Below, piece after piece: positions 45,201-49,043 of a DNA stretch of 64,000 bases. How positions within the stretch are numbered: position 1 is the first letter of the stretch; every line of letters starts with the position of its first letter. The notes under the pieces are model-generated. The model was not told the origin of the DNA. It did not search any database and saw nothing but the letters and a program-made list of their open reading frames with translations. Made by a program: the position numbers and the translations under genes. The DNA is from Echinarachnius parma (Eukaryota; Echinodermata; Echinoidea; Clypeasteroida; Echinarachniidae): assembly GCA_037951105.1 (NCBI GenBank), contig JBAMJV010000865.1:1-64000 (forward strand). The letters are read 5' to 3'.

Positions 45201-47585
45201 AAAAACAAAGTATAAATTAAACAAATAAATACATAGATACAATTTTTTTTTTTTTTTAACCCTTTGCCTTTGCGATATCACAAATACATATACACCGGGT
45301 TCCCATGGTGAATGTGTTAATAGGCCACATAAATAATCATAATAATGAGTGTTGTTAAGCCAGGTTAGCCTTTATTCAGTGCTTTTAACACAGTTCTCCC
45401 AGAGTGACCAGCGTTTAATTCATTAAATCAACACTACAACCACTGATCATCACCTGCGTTCTCCCCCCGTTTTATCTTGGGAGAAGGATTAGTGTTCTCC
45501 ACAAAGAGATCATCCTGCGTCGAGCTGACAACGTCCTCATCCTCTTCCTCCTCCTCCTCTGCTTTCCCCGGATCCCTTCTCCCTACATCCACCCTCCCCG
45601 CATCCACTATCTCCGTCTGAGATGGTCTTGCTTCTTCTTCATCCTTTCTGCCTTCATCTTGAGGTGCAGCATCATCATCCTCTTCTTCCATGGTACTTGT
45701 TTTGGTTTTTACGAGCTTCTGGAAAAAATATGAAATTTGATTTGATTTGATTTAACTTTGTTATTGTTCAAATTAATAAAAATTCTGTTTTCATATGGTA
45801 ATAATGTGATGTACATTTCTGAGCACAGTGCCCAATGTATGGAACTGAACAGTATGTACATTTGGAGAATGAGGGTAAAACATAAATTGTAATAATACAA
45901 TTAAATCTTTAATCATTATCTTTTGAAGAAAGGGGGGAAAAAACGAAACCTGTTCCATGCTTCTATTATTAGTCGAATACAACAAGGTATGAGAGGACCA
46001 TTAGAGTTCTGAGTAAGTTTTGTGGTTTGGCCAATATTCTTCATCCATCCCACAAGGTCAGACAGTTTCTTTTGTCCATCATCTTTGGAGAAACACACAC
46101 CTGCAAGAAAAAGCAGGGAAGGTACAAGTTGTAACTTTCATCGCATAACAATATTCAAATTTCTGAATAAATTTAAAACTAGTCTACAATCCATAAGGGC
46201 AGACCTGTGAAGGAATTCTGTTGCTTTTGGGGGGGGGGGGGGGGGGGGGGGGAGGGGAGTAAGAACTATTGTCCTGTCCCATCACACCACCCCAACCCCA
46301 TCCCCCAACCCCAGATGAAAAGAGAGTGTTGCATACTTGCATATGGACGGCCATGATTGTAAAATAAATGTCAAAGCTGGTTTGAAATTTACTTACAATT
46401 TCAGGGCTTACACCAATGGGTAAACCTTTAGAAAGTTCCCCCAGCTGTCTCAGTCTTTGCAGACGCGTGTCTCCCTCACCACCTGTTATAATCATACAAA
46501 TAGGTATAGTTAAAGGGATAGTTGAGTTCTGGTAAAGAGAGTACAGTTTTGGTCAAACTGAATTTTAGTAAGCAAAACCTGCACCATTACATTACAAACT
46601 AATAGTTATAACTCCACCATGATTGAAAGGAATACAAAATTACAAATGACTAAGTAAAAGGCCTGCTATCATTCAAAAAGAGCCGTTAAAATTCAAGAGG
46701 GCGCTCTCTAAACACTCATCGGTTTCAGCCATTTGAAATAAAATATTGTGCATTTAATGTTTTATTGAAACAGTGATTAGATAGAGAGATACTTAACAAC
46801 TATTTAAAAACCTCTTTTGTACATTTTTGAAAAGAGGAAGCATTTAAAAAAAAATTTAACGGCTGGTTTAAAATTGTTGAATATTTGTGGGGCTCCACAT
46901 TTATTACAATCGGTTATGTTTATGGATATTTCAGCCATTTCTGAACCGATTTAGATCGAATAAAGTTTATTCAGTCATTCAAATTATATGCTCTTTCGAA
47001 TTGGACACTCAGTTTTTCATTATCTCACAAAAAATTATTTTGTATAGCACCCTCTATACCAAAACTCAACTATCCCTTTAAGCTGTTATTATTGGGTGAA
47101 TGCCCAATATTATGAATACTAAGTATTGCATATTTTATTTAGTCATAGTTTCTTGCCTTAATTTGTTTAATGTACATGTTATGACTTATCCATGTACAAG
47201 TAGACCTAGCAATAGTTGCTATATCTGTAGGGTCCCTTTACCAATTGTTTGTTAACATTTCTTATTTGATTGTTATCTTTGAACATGTTGGTCCTCCCAC
47301 CTCTCTGGTTATTCATTCATTCAAGTGCATTAATTCTTTCCCTGAATTAGAAACTAAATTCAACCCTCCTGTGCCAAATCAAATCAATAGTATCCATGAG
47401 ACCAATTTCTTTAGTCAAGTTTACAATAATTACAACAAATTTAATTTCTAGCATTTGTTACCACTTTTGTTTTCCGTCTCATCTGCCTGGGAGTCCAGAA
47501 TGACGAAGCACGGGGTACTGCTCACTTCAGGAAGCTGTGCGTCTGTCTGAGACGTCTCAAGAGATTCCGGGGATTGGTGTTCCAT
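15101..47585 (-). CDS. TP53BP1: TP53-binding protein 1 (53BP1), full coding region
   Basis: 53BP1 reads H4K20me2 and H2AK15ub on nucleosomes at DNA breaks and steers repair toward end joining. I chained 27 GT-AG exons with matching phases: 47585-47462, 46482-46397, 45718-45454, 44850-44638, 41661-41555, 40772-40575, 39676-39598, 39083-38100, 37499-37344, 36691-36507, 35447-35348, 34818-34677, 34253-33337, 32879-32269, 31159-31025, 30430-29341, 28668-28467, 26830-26706, 25969-25888, 25484-25387, 23378-23145, 22241-21963, 21006-20909, 18532-18410, 16839-16766, 16306-16158, 15294-15101. The sum is 7050 bases, 2349 residues plus stop (human 1972). Order: N-terminal SQ motif, long disordered SQ/TQ- and acid-rich part, tandem Tudor, UDR, nuclear-signal-like basic stretch, two BRCT domains. 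Minor exons could be missed. Confidence 0.94.
15791..16062 (-). pseudogene. Two tandem relic copies of TP53BP1 exon 26
   Basis: Each unit of about 184 bp repeats the last 92 or so bases of exon 26, its GTGAGTTC-type donor and the adjacent intron. The acceptor half is missing, so they cannot be spliced as full exons. A 244-residue + strand frame (15622-16356) runs through all three units only because their lengths are multiples of three or nearly so; it is not a gene. Confidence 0.8.
16158..16306 (-). CDS. TP53BP1: TP53BP1 exon 26, start of BRCT2
   Basis: LSGLKVFVVSQYYEVESTWT and SILMAAGCGMVKKF match human NLKVLLVSDQQQNFLELWS and EILMTGGAASVKQH. It ends NELSRAG at GTGAGT. Its 3' part plus donor is repeated twice at 15791-15882 and near 15974-16062. 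Confidence 0.9.
16766..16839 (-). CDS. TP53BP1: TP53BP1 exon 25, inter-BRCT
   Basis: GRLVNHKAYLLPAGESVETN and DVMEW match human QLQNYRNYLLPAGYSLEEQR and ILDW. Phase 0 in, phase 2 out. Confidence 0.9.
16926..17504. mobile_element. Inverted-repeat element with TTATGCCTCCG ends
   Basis: The left end TTATGCCTCCG and right end CGGAGGCATAA are complementary. Inside are two related blocks with TGACCTTGACCTTTGACCTC wording and GGACGGACAGAC near the right end. These link it to the tandem array at 19975-20610. No open frame of note. Confidence 0.6.
18410..18532 (-). CDS. TP53BP1: TP53BP1 exon 24, BRCT1 core
   Basis: It reads NVVLIANTYCRTKKYFLALA and NMPCVSHLWVRECSKT, matching human CLLIADQHCRTRKYFLCLA and IPCVSHVWVHDSC, with the BRCT signature Trp. 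Two degenerate copies of the same exon follow at 18597 and 18761. Confidence 0.92.
18594..18860 (-). pseudogene. Two tandem relic copies of TP53BP1 exon 24
   Basis: Units at 18597-18693 and 18761-18857 repeat the exon, its CTTATCACAG acceptor and the intron words GGGGAACAAACAAGAATAAC at 164-bp spacing. The copies lack the original donor end, and read KKYFLALAV for a while before frame breaks. Because they lie upstream (in transcript order) of the good exon, splicing must skip them. Young age is implied by high similarity. Confidence 0.8.
19065..19253. mobile_element. Small MITE with TGTACACTGA ends
   Basis: AATGTACACTGAATTTGG on the left is roughly inverted at the right (GAACTGTACACTGAG region), and the words GTTACCCC, CAATCGG and AATGACCC lie between. 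The left flank joins a SINE-like segment (18895-19060) shared with 31195-31400 and 40830-41030. Boundaries are approximate. Confidence 0.4.
19975..20610 (+). repeat. 157-bp tandem array with nuclear-receptor-like DR1 motifs
   Basis: Four units, starts about 19990, 20147, 20304 and 20462, each hold TGACCTTTGACCT followed 10 bases later by TGACCTTTGACCC. The end carries a GGACGGACGGACAGACGGAC tract. It lies in the TP53BP1 intron between exons 23 and 24. Two short overlapping frames crossing it are not genes. Confidence 0.85.
20640..20856. mobile_element. MITE with AAAGCCC...GGGCTTT ends
   Basis: CTAAAGCCCTCTGCAGACAG on the left is matched by the inverted CTGTCTGCGCCGGGCTTTAG on the right, about 28 bp of terminal repeat. 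It abuts the tandem array and lies 50 bases from exon 23. GC-rich compared with its flanks. Confidence 0.65.
20909..21006 (-). CDS. TP53BP1: TP53BP1 exon 23, BRCT1
   Basis: It encodes VPFNKDHCRRQIESGGGVIL and KDFQMSQ, matching human PPFNKQYTESQLRAGAGYIL and EDFNEAQ. The paired Gly residues of the BRCT loop are conserved. Confidence 0.88.
21110..21290 (+). mobile_element. SINE-like repeat ending GCGCTATATAAAT-(ATT)n
   Basis: It contains CGGATTGATTGTGAG, CCGCTGACCGGTAATAATG, AGAGATGATTACAAATC and GGCGCTATATAAAT before a run of TTA. A close relative is at 44890-45090 and a worn one at 2020-2140. The A-T tail after GCGCTATATAAA is characteristic of a SINE family. Confidence 0.55.
21963..22241 (-). 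CDS. TP53BP1: TP53BP1 exon 22, start of BRCT1
   Basis: After a Pro/Ser linker it reads LPSNQVLFKGMAFLLTQGEV, matching human LPLNKTLFLGYAFLLTMAT, the first strand and helix of BRCT1. It then has an acidic Ser patch (STDSSTSESDLE) like the human EEEEEFLE loop. Donor GTAAG after 21963, phase 1. Confidence 0.9.
22650..23020. mobile_element. MITE with TACCGTATTTGC ends
   Basis: The left end ACCGTATTTGCCGGTATAAA and right end AGCAAATACGGT form inverted repeats, with a second internal pair (GTGTATTAACCGCACCCCC and GGTTAATACACC). It is intronic, 125 bases from exon 21. Short - strand frame inside is spurious. Confidence 0.65.
23145..25484 (-). CDS. TP53BP1: TP53BP1 exons 20-21, ubiquitin-dependent recruitment motif
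   Basis: Exon 25484-25387 ends SAAASEISL and exon 23378-23145 begins in phase as DNLVEGPRQRSR. The join gives ISLDNLVEG followed by P-R, almost identical to human ISLDNLVEGKR, the motif (with I1617, L1619, N1621, L1622 and R1627) that contacts H2AK15ub and the acidic patch. A basic tail follows (TRSGGKRKLKGDRTKGDE, PRKKARQ), resembling the human nuclear-localisation stretch GKRKL. The intron between holds a TTAA MITE, a LINE end and foldback elements. Confidence 0.9.
23855..24170. mobile_element. Foldback MITE, GGGGGTGTTTCACAAAG family (copy 3)
   Basis: The best-kept copy: GGGGGGTGTTTCACAAAGAT and AACTTAACTCTAAGTTGGAC in the left arm are mirrored in the right arm up to ACACCCCC. Same family as 10507-10808. 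Confidence 0.8.
24300..24610. repeat. Inverted pair of hammerhead-like repeat pieces around a poly(C) tract
   Basis: The - strand of 24300-24390 and the + strand of 24512-24610 share ACATCACAAAGGT, a GCTGACGAAGGCTG-type block and AAATTCTGAGGTAAATAT. Together they suggest CTGACGA-A-GGCTG...CAGCC-GAAA, hammerhead-like. Each copy has lost core bases, so neither should be active. A run of about 20 C lies at 24421-24440. Confidence 0.45.
24699..24878 (+). mobile_element. LINE C-terminal fragment (CDCG zinc motif)
   Basis: The + strand reads RANMARCFANEGDTLCDCGK, then QTMDHIVQCGGVGCTDGDLA and AAIAQWKDL with a stop. The CxCG...H...C spacing is typical of the C-terminal end of several non-LTR retrotransposon polyproteins. 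Only the tail is here; the 5' part is missing. The TTAA MITE begins right after. Confidence 0.7.
24879..25328. mobile_element. TTAA-flanked MITE (TTAAAGGGGACCA family, copy 1)
   Basis: The ends TTAAAGGGGACCACCAGGCA and GGTGGTGGTACCCTTTAA are inverted and lie in TTAA. It contains TGCGAGTGCGCCAAT and a poly(T) stretch near 25300. A second copy, split by a ribozyme-bearing insert, lies at 43729-44590. Confidence 0.7.
25888..25969 (-). CDS. TP53BP1: TP53BP1 exon 19, second Tudor
   Basis: GIVVGYYRGIGGAENGYVVE and TDNGETSR continue across the next splice as FPRSKVILSKDQ, matching human AGVVKGHRKESG and YKRMAVILSLEQ. This completes the tandem Tudor module. Confidence 0.88.
26040..26337 (+). mobile_element. 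Ribozyme-bearing terminal repeat, copy 2
   Basis: This is the same family as 6013-6430, on the + strand. It has inverted CCAAT (GATTGGTTG) and GGCCAATCGG, then GAGCATAAAAGCC (26192-26204), a degenerate hammerhead at 26225-26267 and a tail with GAGACAAACGAATATCATTA. It is intronic in TP53BP1, 70 bases from exon 19. Confidence 0.55.
26225..26267 (+). ncRNA. Degenerate hammerhead motif with compensatory stem II changes
   Basis: Stem I ATCAT/GTGAT, core TTGACAA (two changes from CTGACGA), stem II GTAT...ATAC, GAAA, then C-GTC. Relative to the copy at 6077-6119 the stem II pair G-C became A-T and T-G became T-A. Pairing was therefore kept while bases changed. The core changes probably abolish cleavage. 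Confidence 0.5.
26480..26700 (+). repeat. About 62-bp tandem repeat, four copies
   Basis: Units of AACCTTTGACCTTATGACCC and CCAATTGGTGTTCACTATAC with CATCACAAA repeat four times and stop 6 bases short of the exon 18 donor. They sit immediately inside the intron and may affect its splicing; that is inference. Confidence 0.75.
26706..26830 (-). CDS. TP53BP1: TP53BP1 exon 18, Tudor 1/2 junction
   Basis: It reads LKISFDDGDVRVVNSKDLII followed by a start of Tudor 2 ending SPDGYSYP. The FDDG aligns with human FDDG (F1519, D1521). The residue matching Y1523 is Asp. Phases 2 and 1 fit both neighbours exactly. Confidence 0.9.
27266..27507. mobile_element. Palindromic MITE with TGGAATTCACAAAGGAGG ends
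   Basis: About 75-90 bp at each end are complementary (GGTTTGTACAAACCATGGTT words in both arms), with a short unique centre. Intronic. No coding. Confidence 0.75.
27598..27665 (-). mobile_element. Tail fragment of the ribozyme-bearing repeat
   Basis: TCGGAAATAATATCGCTAGT through ATGTATGGTCAAC is almost identical to 6013-6070 but stops before the hammerhead core. It is a broken third copy of that family. Confidence 0.7.
27878..28418. mobile_element. 541-bp palindromic element with TATA flanks
   Basis: CAGGGTGGCCCCCCCAAAAA and TTTTTGGGGGGCCACCCTG are the ends, each bordered by TATA (27874-27877 and 28419-28422). Inverted similarity runs nearly to the centre, including ATTGGAAAAGACAC and GACGGGCAGTAAGT in opposite arms. 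The target could be TA or TATA, which would fit a mariner-like mover, but no transposase is present. Confidence 0.75.
28467..28668 (-). CDS. TP53BP1: TP53BP1 exon 17, first Tudor strands
   Basis: AFLVPGIRVYTRWLDGFYYP followed by GTIKTEEKSNR matches human SFVGLRVVAKWSSNGYFYSG. The Trp equivalent to human W1495 and the Tyr equivalent to Y1502, two walls of the methyl-lysine cage, are present. Confidence 0.9.
28720..29060. other. AT-rich intron stretch, possible retroelement 3' tail
   Basis: It starts with TTTCAAGTTTATTTAAATTC and continues A-rich, resembling a 3' end of a retroelement in antisense as at 60480. No coding remnant is visible, so the class is uncertain. Confidence 0.3.
29341..30430 (-). 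CDS. TP53BP1: TP53BP1 exon 16, Ser/Pro-rich linker to Tudor
   Basis: The exon begins EVVDEVIEKLEQSFTSPSPR and has YLGDISSLGSRTSSS, matching human GDLGDISSFSSKASS. Many SP and RR clusters follow (RRIPSPRKSPQG, ERRRSPISP, RRTPSRRKAAGR). I see no clear Gly-Arg-rich motif like the human methylated GAR segment. Antisense frames of up to 157 aa over this exon are shadows. Confidence 0.87.
31025..31159 (-). CDS. TP53BP1: TP53BP1 exon 15, strand-rich block before the foci-forming region
   Basis: It reads VSYLKLTVVQKVKVVEEWGE and TVERTVLSQ, aligning with human VRTLVTRVITDVYYVDGTEV and ERKVTEETEE. It joins in phase 0 to EVVDEVIEKLEQ of the next exon. This conserved block follows the oligomerisation region in human 53BP1. 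Confidence 0.82.
31195..31400. repeat. Interspersed repeat 'GGTGCCCTATTCAGGGGCGC' family
   Basis: GAGCCCCATGTATCTAGGTG and CATCAGATGCAGTTCAATCC, then ATTATCTTGTGCACCATCT, are shared with 40830-41040 and partly with 18895-19060. The family is probably a SINE or its flank. Intronic in TP53BP1. Confidence 0.55.
31400..31975. other. Intron stretch without recognised features
   Basis: Ordinary AT-rich intron between exons 14 and 15. I see no exon-like open frame with splice sites, no terminal repeats and no RNA. A diverged 'CTTGCCC' repeat starts at about 31980. Confidence 0.5.
32269..32879 (-). CDS. TP53BP1: TP53BP1 exon 14, basic KSPA repeats
   Basis: A Lys/Arg/Ser-Pro-rich exon with tandem peptides KSPASARKGRQ, KSPALAGKGHQ, KSPATTGKRRQ and KSPASEPEA. 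These repeat an 11-residue unit, and KRKRS and RRRKRS clusters precede them. This is a candidate nuclear-targeting or nucleic-acid-binding patch. I know no equivalent repeat in human 53BP1, so it may be lineage-specific. Confidence 0.85.
33337..34253 (-). CDS. TP53BP1: TP53BP1 exon 13, acidic disordered segment
   Basis: It encodes DPFSLPRSGSFLRKRSRR, then a very acidic stretch (DGVDDDEDVEMEEIEEEQ), and ends KESLPSRNLDK. Human 53BP1 has FHFTLPKEGD at a similar place, a weak match. Phases 2 and 1 fit exons 34818-34677 and 32879-32269. No folded domain is seen. Confidence 0.85.
35725..36490. repeat. 76-bp minisatellite, about ten units
   Basis: Units containing CTTGTTCCCTACTAGATTTT, CCCCCATAGAGTTGATACAG and CACCAGGTTCCTGTAGGC repeat at exactly 76 bases (CTTG at 35881, 35957, 36033 and onward). 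The first two units are more diverged. Single units occur at 15405-15490, 37941-38010 and, inverted, at 39361-39450. The array stops 17 bases from the exon 10 donor. Confidence 0.9.
36507..37499 (-). CDS. TP53BP1: TP53BP1 exons 9-10 (RHSTPI region)
   Basis: Two exons, 37499-37344 and 36691-36507, splice at SPIP/GFHLSMP. The second reads RTPRHSTPIADSDQP. Human 53BP1 has GHLKLEPKRHSTPIGISN, so both HL and RHSTPI are in register. The intervening intron (36692-37343) holds an old dispersed repeat at 37080-37275. Confidence 0.82.
38100..39083 (-). CDS. TP53BP1: TP53BP1 exon 8, SQ/TQ cluster
   Basis: This 984-bp exon encodes a disordered, hydrophilic segment. Within about 70 residues it has PSQD, PSQTQTQTQ, GTQN, VSQT, PSQK and SSQQ, an SQ/TQ cluster of the sort ATM and ATR phosphorylate. 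It ends with an Asp/Glu run and DDVVVIPESEEQVESGRGQD. Borders are CAG at 39084 and GTATGC after 38100, phases 1 and 1. Confidence 0.88.
40258..40518 (-). pseudogene. Two tandem copies of the TP53BP1 exon 6 3' half
   Basis: Bases 40518-40421 read LSASVDSSNPSSRVSLTGAN and 40351-40258 read LSASVDYSNPSSSISLTGAK. Each lies between a CAG acceptor and a GTAG donor. Joined to the preceding phase-0 donor, both would be read in a frame with early stops, and skipping them keeps the frame. They are most likely pseudo-exons, though phase-matched alternative use cannot be excluded. Confidence 0.65.
40575..40772 (-). CDS. TP53BP1: TP53BP1 exon 6, Gln/Ser-rich
   Basis: The exon reads VPAWQQELNQQQQMQEAEAG and later LSASVDSSNPSSSVSLTGAK, ending SSE at the donor. 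It splices in phase 0 to 39676. Its 3' half is repeated with donors at 40421-40518 and 40258-40351, and further eroded pieces lie near 39945-40220. This segment has no counterpart I recognise in human 53BP1. Confidence 0.8.
40800..41470. other. Repeat-rich intron stretch
   Basis: It holds an ATA/ATT run, the 'GGTGCCCTATTCAG' repeat (40830-41040), ATTC and TTTA microsatellites (41065-41130), and then AT-rich sequence with nothing recognisable up to the exon at 41555. Confidence 0.6.
41810..42000 (+). mobile_element. tRNA-derived SINE
   Basis: The head GGTGGCTTAGCGGTTAGAGT carries an A box, and GGTTCGAACCC is a perfect B box. A tRNA-like body with CAT where the anticodon would be is followed by a non-tRNA tail (CAAAGACTTTATAAATGGTA, then AGAGGACTGGCCCC). 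The acceptor stem does not close and the T stem is imperfect, so it is a SINE, not a tRNA gene. Confidence 0.7.
42127..42491. mobile_element. MITE with CAGGGGGTGTATTCTGAAA ends
   Basis: The ends CAGGGGGTGTATTCTG and CAGAATACACCCCCTG are perfect inverted repeats. The inside repeats TTCAGAATACCGATTT and AAAATCG words in both orientations, so it is several nested hairpins. Intronic. Confidence 0.8.
42505..43165. repeat. 210-bp tandem repeat, three units
   Basis: ATAGATCAATTTCAA recurs at 42601, 42811 and 43021, exactly 210 apart. Units include GACTCCCTAGGAAGTTGTC and the 'TATAGACAGGTTTGACTG' words of the interspersed family next door at 43181-43345. So the array probably grew from one such element. 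Confidence 0.85.
43347..43732. mobile_element. TTAA-flanked MITE (TTAAAGGGACTTAGTAAC)
   Basis: TTAAAGGGACTTAGTAAC and GTTACTAGATCCCTTTAA are inverted ends at TTAA. It abuts the next TTAA element, which shares the same TTAA at 43729-43732. Confidence 0.65.
43729..44590. mobile_element. TTAA MITE copy 2 split by a ribozyme-bearing insert
   Basis: The left end TTAAAGGGGACCATCACGCA and the right part (44300-44590, with AACACTTTGCAAAGAGTTGT and GCGAGTGCGCCAA) match the element at 24879-25328. They are separated by about 540 bases of unrelated sequence (about 43755-44295) that carries CCAAT, TATA and hammerhead motifs. The insert is therefore younger than the MITE. Confidence 0.6.
44240..44282 (+). 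ncRNA. Hammerhead ribozyme motif, second family
   Basis: Stem I GCC/GGC, core CTGACGA (44245-44251), extra A, stem II GATTC...GGATC with a 5-nt loop and one wobble pair, GAAA, GC, then TA as the cleavage dinucleotide. All core bases match. A TATA-like box (TATATATT, 44203-44210) lies about 35 nt upstream and ATTGG at 44093-44098, the same order as at 6 kb. Confidence 0.6.
44638..44850 (-). CDS. TP53BP1: TP53BP1 exon 4, conserved linear motif
   Basis: It encodes YPSPEAYGPAPVIIPSTPSG and continues across the splice to exon 5 (41555-41661) as SKEEPMDLSMSE. Human 53BP1 has SPDAFRSTPFIVPSSP and KPMDTSVLSE in the same order. That region includes phosphosites bound by TOPBP1, so the motif may serve the same partner here. 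Confidence 0.85.
44886..45095 (+). mobile_element. SINE-like repeat ending GCGCTATATAAAT-(ATT)n
   Basis: This is a fuller copy of the family at 21110-21290: GGATTGATTGCGGAATGCAT, CCGATGACCGGGGTAATAA, TTAGAGATGATTATCAATCG, GGCGCTATATAAATTG and an ATT tail. Confidence 0.6.
45454..45718 (-). CDS. TP53BP1: TP53BP1 exon 3, acidic with STQDDLF motif
   Basis: The exon encodes a run of Glu and Asp and then VVSSTQDDLFVENTNPSP, which matches human VLSTQEDLFDQ in the phosphorylated N-terminal half. The phase fits directly to the exon at 46397 (PEI joined to KLVKTK), so the open stretch at 46007-46100 is not needed. Confidence 0.85.
45725..46080 (-). mobile_element. Probable LINE 3' fragment in intron
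   Basis: On the - strand a short open frame (NSNGPLIPCCIRLIIEAWN) is followed by AT-rich sequence and a TTTGATTTGATTTGATTT run at the intron edge. This resembles a retroposon tail. It is not a TP53BP1 exon because its phase does not fit. Confidence 0.4.
46228..46256 (+). repeat. Poly(G) tract
   Basis: A G run interrupted by a single A near its end, within a TP53BP1 intron. See the note on G-runs. Confidence 0.8.
46510..47081. mobile_element. TTAA-flanked MITE (copy 2, 572 bp)
   Basis: TTAAAGGGATAGTTGAGTT and AACTCAACTATCCCTTTAA are complementary. It shares the inside words ACAAACTAATAGTTATAACT and CATTATCTCACAAAAA with 11470-11698 but is longer. It sits in TP53BP1 intron 1. Confidence 0.75.
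47462..47585 (-). CDS. TP53BP1: TP53BP1 first coding exon (SQ motif)
   Basis: ATG at 47585-47583 opens MEHQSPESLE and leads to TPCFVILDSQADE. This aligns with human TPCLIIEDSQPE, where Ser25 in the SQ is an ATM target used for PTIP binding. The donor after AAAAGTG gives phase 1 into the next exon (GGEGDTRLQRLRQLGELSKG). Upstream ATG choice is limited because the 5' leader carries a MITE. Confidence 0.85.
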
Positions 47586-47639
47586 CTCACATTGCACTGC
47601 TGTTCACTGATGTAGTTGTATAGATTCCTTGTGTTTTGC

Positions 47640-47893
47640 AAAGATTCAAAGTTGGACCAACTATTATGGAAAGCTTTGTAAAATTGTTGAAACGGTTCTT
47701 TTTAAAAGGCATACATATTGATAAAAAGCAGTAATATTTGCTATCTAGGATCCTTGAAATTATTGATATTCTTTAATATTTGTACTTTTTACTTTTGAAT
47801 ATCTTTAATTCCGAGGCTACAAATGGCTTTCCATAATCTTTAGGTCAAACTTAGAGTCAAGTTCAACTAAAAATCTTTATAAAACACCCCCCA
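47640..47893. mobile_element. Foldback MITE, GGGGGTGTTTCACAAAG family (copy 4, eroded)
   Basis: GTTGGACCAACTATTATGGA and the right end AAATCTTTATAAAACACCCC identify the family; the left end is lost. It lies 55 bases upstream of the TP53BP1 start codon, so it would be in the 5' leader or promoter. Confidence 0.65.
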
Positions 47894-47895
47894 AG

Positions 47896-47925
47896 GATTG
47901 GTCGCATGAAACGTCATTCATTGGC
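47896..47925 (-). promoter_or_regulatory. Candidate TP53BP1 promoter motifs
   Basis: On the - strand, CCAAT boxes occur at both ends of a 30-bp block around TGACGT (a CRE half site), 310-340 bases upstream of the ATG. CCAAT plus CRE-like pairs are common in housekeeping promoters. The MITE lies between them and the gene. No start site can be placed from sequence. Confidence 0.35.
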
Positions 47926-47929
47926 ACTA

Positions 47930-49035
47930 ACAATTTATTATGCGAGTTACTTAACCACTGGCATCGTAGAAGATTCAACAACAGCGGTTACATAATCCAC
48001 TTTTGTTAGTGCATGCTCAGATGCCCTCAGATGACATTTCATGCGGTACCTTTGGAAAACATGGGAGCCTCCGTTTGGTTAAAACAGACGATAGTGGCTT
48101 CAAAACAAAAAGATTATTTCCAATATTAGTGATACCCAAGAGGAAATATATGACTAGAAATGACTGGAATTATGCACTTATCAGTTACGGTAATCAAAAA
48201 TGCCAGTTTAGTGAGTCCATATATCGGGGAAATGTGGTGTGTGATCGATGGTATGTATTGTTGTTGTTGTTGATGATGCAAACACATACGGCAGTCACCA
48301 GCACCCAATACAAAGTTCACTAATAGAAATAAGACAGTACAATGACTGAATAAAAGAATGTCCACACAAGTGATGTAGAATTTGGATGACGTCATTATTG
48401 AAAGTAAAAACAAATGTCCGAAAGATGTATTGCACGGTGATTAATTAAAGTCCATGATTATATAATTGAAAGTTCAGTTGGCCTGAATGAAATGCGCGTC
48501 CGCGGAAGAGATGAGAACGAGAGTTCGAGAAGATGATCGATGAAATGAAGAAACGCGAGTGCTGCATGAAGAGAAGATCGACGATGTCGAGAACAGCAAT
48601 AGGTTCGAAGACGATGAAAGTGATGAACGAGAAGGCGCGTAGAAAGAAGTCGATATTCGCAATATTCAGTTCCATCGTTGAACAAGCACGTACGATGTGG
48701 CTGCGATGATCTCCGGCGTGTTGCCGTGGAGAGAAGCTAGCCTAAACGCTGTGCTATAAACGTGTCCGTTAGATAAAACAAAAGATGATGAACAACGAAT
48801 TGATGAAGGTCCGAAGGGCTCGGTAGATGAGAAGGATGATGATGTTGAAGAAGACTAAGAAGAAATGGTGATAGTTTAACGCCCCATGTCGGTCGGCGGA
48901 CTCTCCCTTGATGTGAAGAAGAAATAGGCATGAATTGTAGCCTCGTAAATACAATCCATGGTGGCCATCATGAGCTTAATGGTAACTCATATGGGTGAAG
49001 AAGAAAGAACTAAATAGGTGTAGGTCGGGTGAATG
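47930..49035. other. Non-coding stretch upstream of TP53BP1
   Basis: The region 48470-48780 is richer in CG and GA words than its surroundings (GCGCGTCCGCGG, GAACGAGAGTTCGAG) but has no persuasive gene. A 106-residue + strand frame at 48003-48323 has no recognised domain and no splice or homology support. It could hold a distal promoter or a decayed mobile element. Confidence 0.35.
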
Positions 49036-49043
49036 ATGAAGAC

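Noticed and set aside
46007-46100. Possible extra TP53BP1 exon (SKDDGQKKLSDLVGWMKN)
   Set aside because: Its phase does not fit the neighbours and no proper donor is found; skipping it keeps the frame. The frame continues into LINE-like sequence.
48003-48323. 106-residue + strand frame upstream of TP53BP1
   Set aside because: No homology recognised, no splice context and ordinary composition; likely chance.
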